Source: Bacteroidia bacterium (GTDB lineage: Bacteria; Bacteroidota; Bacteroidia; B-17B0; Aurantibacillaceae). From it: a stretch of DNA of 13,565 nucleotides. Where the stretch lies: NCBI GenBank assembly GCA_014379485.1, contig JACMLS010000881.1, positions 1 to 13,565 of the forward strand. The letters are read 5' to 3'. Under the pieces are notes generated by a model. The model had not been told where the DNA came from. It ran no database searches and saw only the letters and a list, made by a program, of their open reading frames with translations. Within the stretch, counting starts at the first letter, position 1. Each line of letters starts with the position of its first letter. The position numbers and the translations under genes were made by a program. Of the stretch, positions 12,996-13,565 are shown piece by piece.

Positions 12996-13565
12996 AATTA
13001 AAACAAACGAAACTATTTTTTACTTTTTTGCTGGCGAACTTTTGCATTCAGTTTGCTTTTTCTGTTCCGGGAGATACTGTAAAGGGAATCATTCGCTTTA
13101 TTCCTCTTACGGGAACAGACATGGAGCTTGTAGAGAATATTGATCGCGAAATTTTTTTCCCTCAGTTTTTTATTTACAAAGGAGTAAAAGAAAAAAAAAT
13201 CACTCCCTACAAACCCGAATCAGATGCCTGGGCCGGAAAAACAGAATTTGAAAAAGAGCGGAGAGATTCTTTTTACGTTAGAAGTTCGCAGATTGAAATT
13301 GCAGATTCGCTTGGAAACCTGACAGGTGAATTAGTGACGCAGTATTACGAGCTGAGTAATACAACCGCTTACCGGTTTTACGAAGAGATAACTCCTGATG
13401 AAAACAGTTTCAGGATCTTTGTAAACGTAAAAGGTATTACACTTTTTTTTGAAGACTACGAAAGAGGAAGTACTACAGTTCCAATTTTTTATTTTGATAA
13501 CTCGGCCACAAAAAATATTGCCATTCCGGATTATAGTCTTCTGGCTGGTCGCAGAGATACCTTGT
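12992..13565 (+). CDS. Secreted protein of unknown function, 3' end outside the window
   Basis: The ATG at 12992 overlaps the preceding stop (ATGA). The frame stays open for 191 codons to the window edge, so it is a 5'-complete, 3'-partial gene probably translated by coupling to the GldN-like gene. It opens with a signal peptide: MKLKQTK, a hydrophobic stretch LFFTFLLANFCIQFAFS, then likely cleavage near residue 24. The mature part is polar and beta-rich with many aromatic residues (REIFFPQFFIYKG at 52-64, YYELSNTTAYRFYEE at 117-131). The segment KGVKEKKITPYKP (63-75) faintly recalls the K-G-I-x-E-G-K-I-T-x-Y phrase I associate with GldN, but this is too weak for assignment. No catalytic motif was recognised. 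A Cys (C18) lies within the signal core and does not form an obvious lipobox. Confidence 0.8.
   Translation, partial: MKLKQTKLFFTFLLANFCIQFAFSVPGDTVKGIIRFIPLTGTDMELVENIDREIFFPQFFIYKGVKEKKITPYKPESDAWAGKTEFEKERRDSFYVRSSQIEIADSLGNLTGELVTQYYELSNTTAYRFYEEITPDENSFRIFVNVKGITLFFEDYERGSTTVPIFYFDNSATKNIAIPDYSLLAGRRDTL

Overview
This AT-rich window reads as chromosome from a member of the Bacteroidota, probably a free-living Flavobacteriia/Sphingobacteriia-like lineage. Support comes from the promoters and from the gene content. Several genes start just after the lineage-specific -7 element TAnnTTTG and have no Shine-Dalgarno sequence. The window also holds a single-chain dimeric-type glycyl-tRNA synthetase, a DUF983 protein, a secreted WG-repeat protein and a protein resembling the type IX secretion component GldN. 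Stops at the complete gene ends are TAA (7) or TGA (4). No rRNA, tRNA, insertion sequence or CRISPR array was found.

Layout. Positions 1-1138 hold hemE (uroporphyrinogen decarboxylase, minus strand) with a strong terminator at the left edge. It is transcribed divergently from an ABC1/UbiB-family atypical kinase (1278-3005). An AraC-family regulator (3057-3938, minus) is divergent from a small zinc-ribbon membrane protein of the DUF983 family (4040-4402). The DUF983 gene converges, across a bidirectional terminator and a second hairpin, on an internally repeated coiled-coil protein (4570-5187, minus). That gene is divergent from a plus-strand run: a LOG/lysine-decarboxylase-like protein (5321-6052), a two-helix membrane protein of unknown function (6157-6744) and a tandem universal stress protein (6808-7635). 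The Usp gene ends eight bases from the tail of a secreted WG-repeat protein (7644-9176, minus). The spacer between the WG-repeat gene and glyS carries an 18-bp perfect palindrome and a 10-bp inverted repeat. glyS follows (9356-10951) with a clear rho-independent terminator.

The right end is the least ordinary part. A secreted protein of about 613 codons (11154-12995) contains at least four diverged copies of an E-x-W-x-Y-D signature that resembles GldN. It is cut by one in-frame TAG at 11454-11456, with no frameshift. Its stop overlaps the start of a further secreted protein (12992 onward, running off the window), so the two are probably translationally coupled.

Working together: hemE and glyS are housekeeping genes. 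The LOG, membrane and Usp genes look like a small stress- or nucleotide-related unit. The GldN-like protein and its coupled neighbour look like a secreted pair of unknown job. All functional links between neighbours are inference from arrangement.
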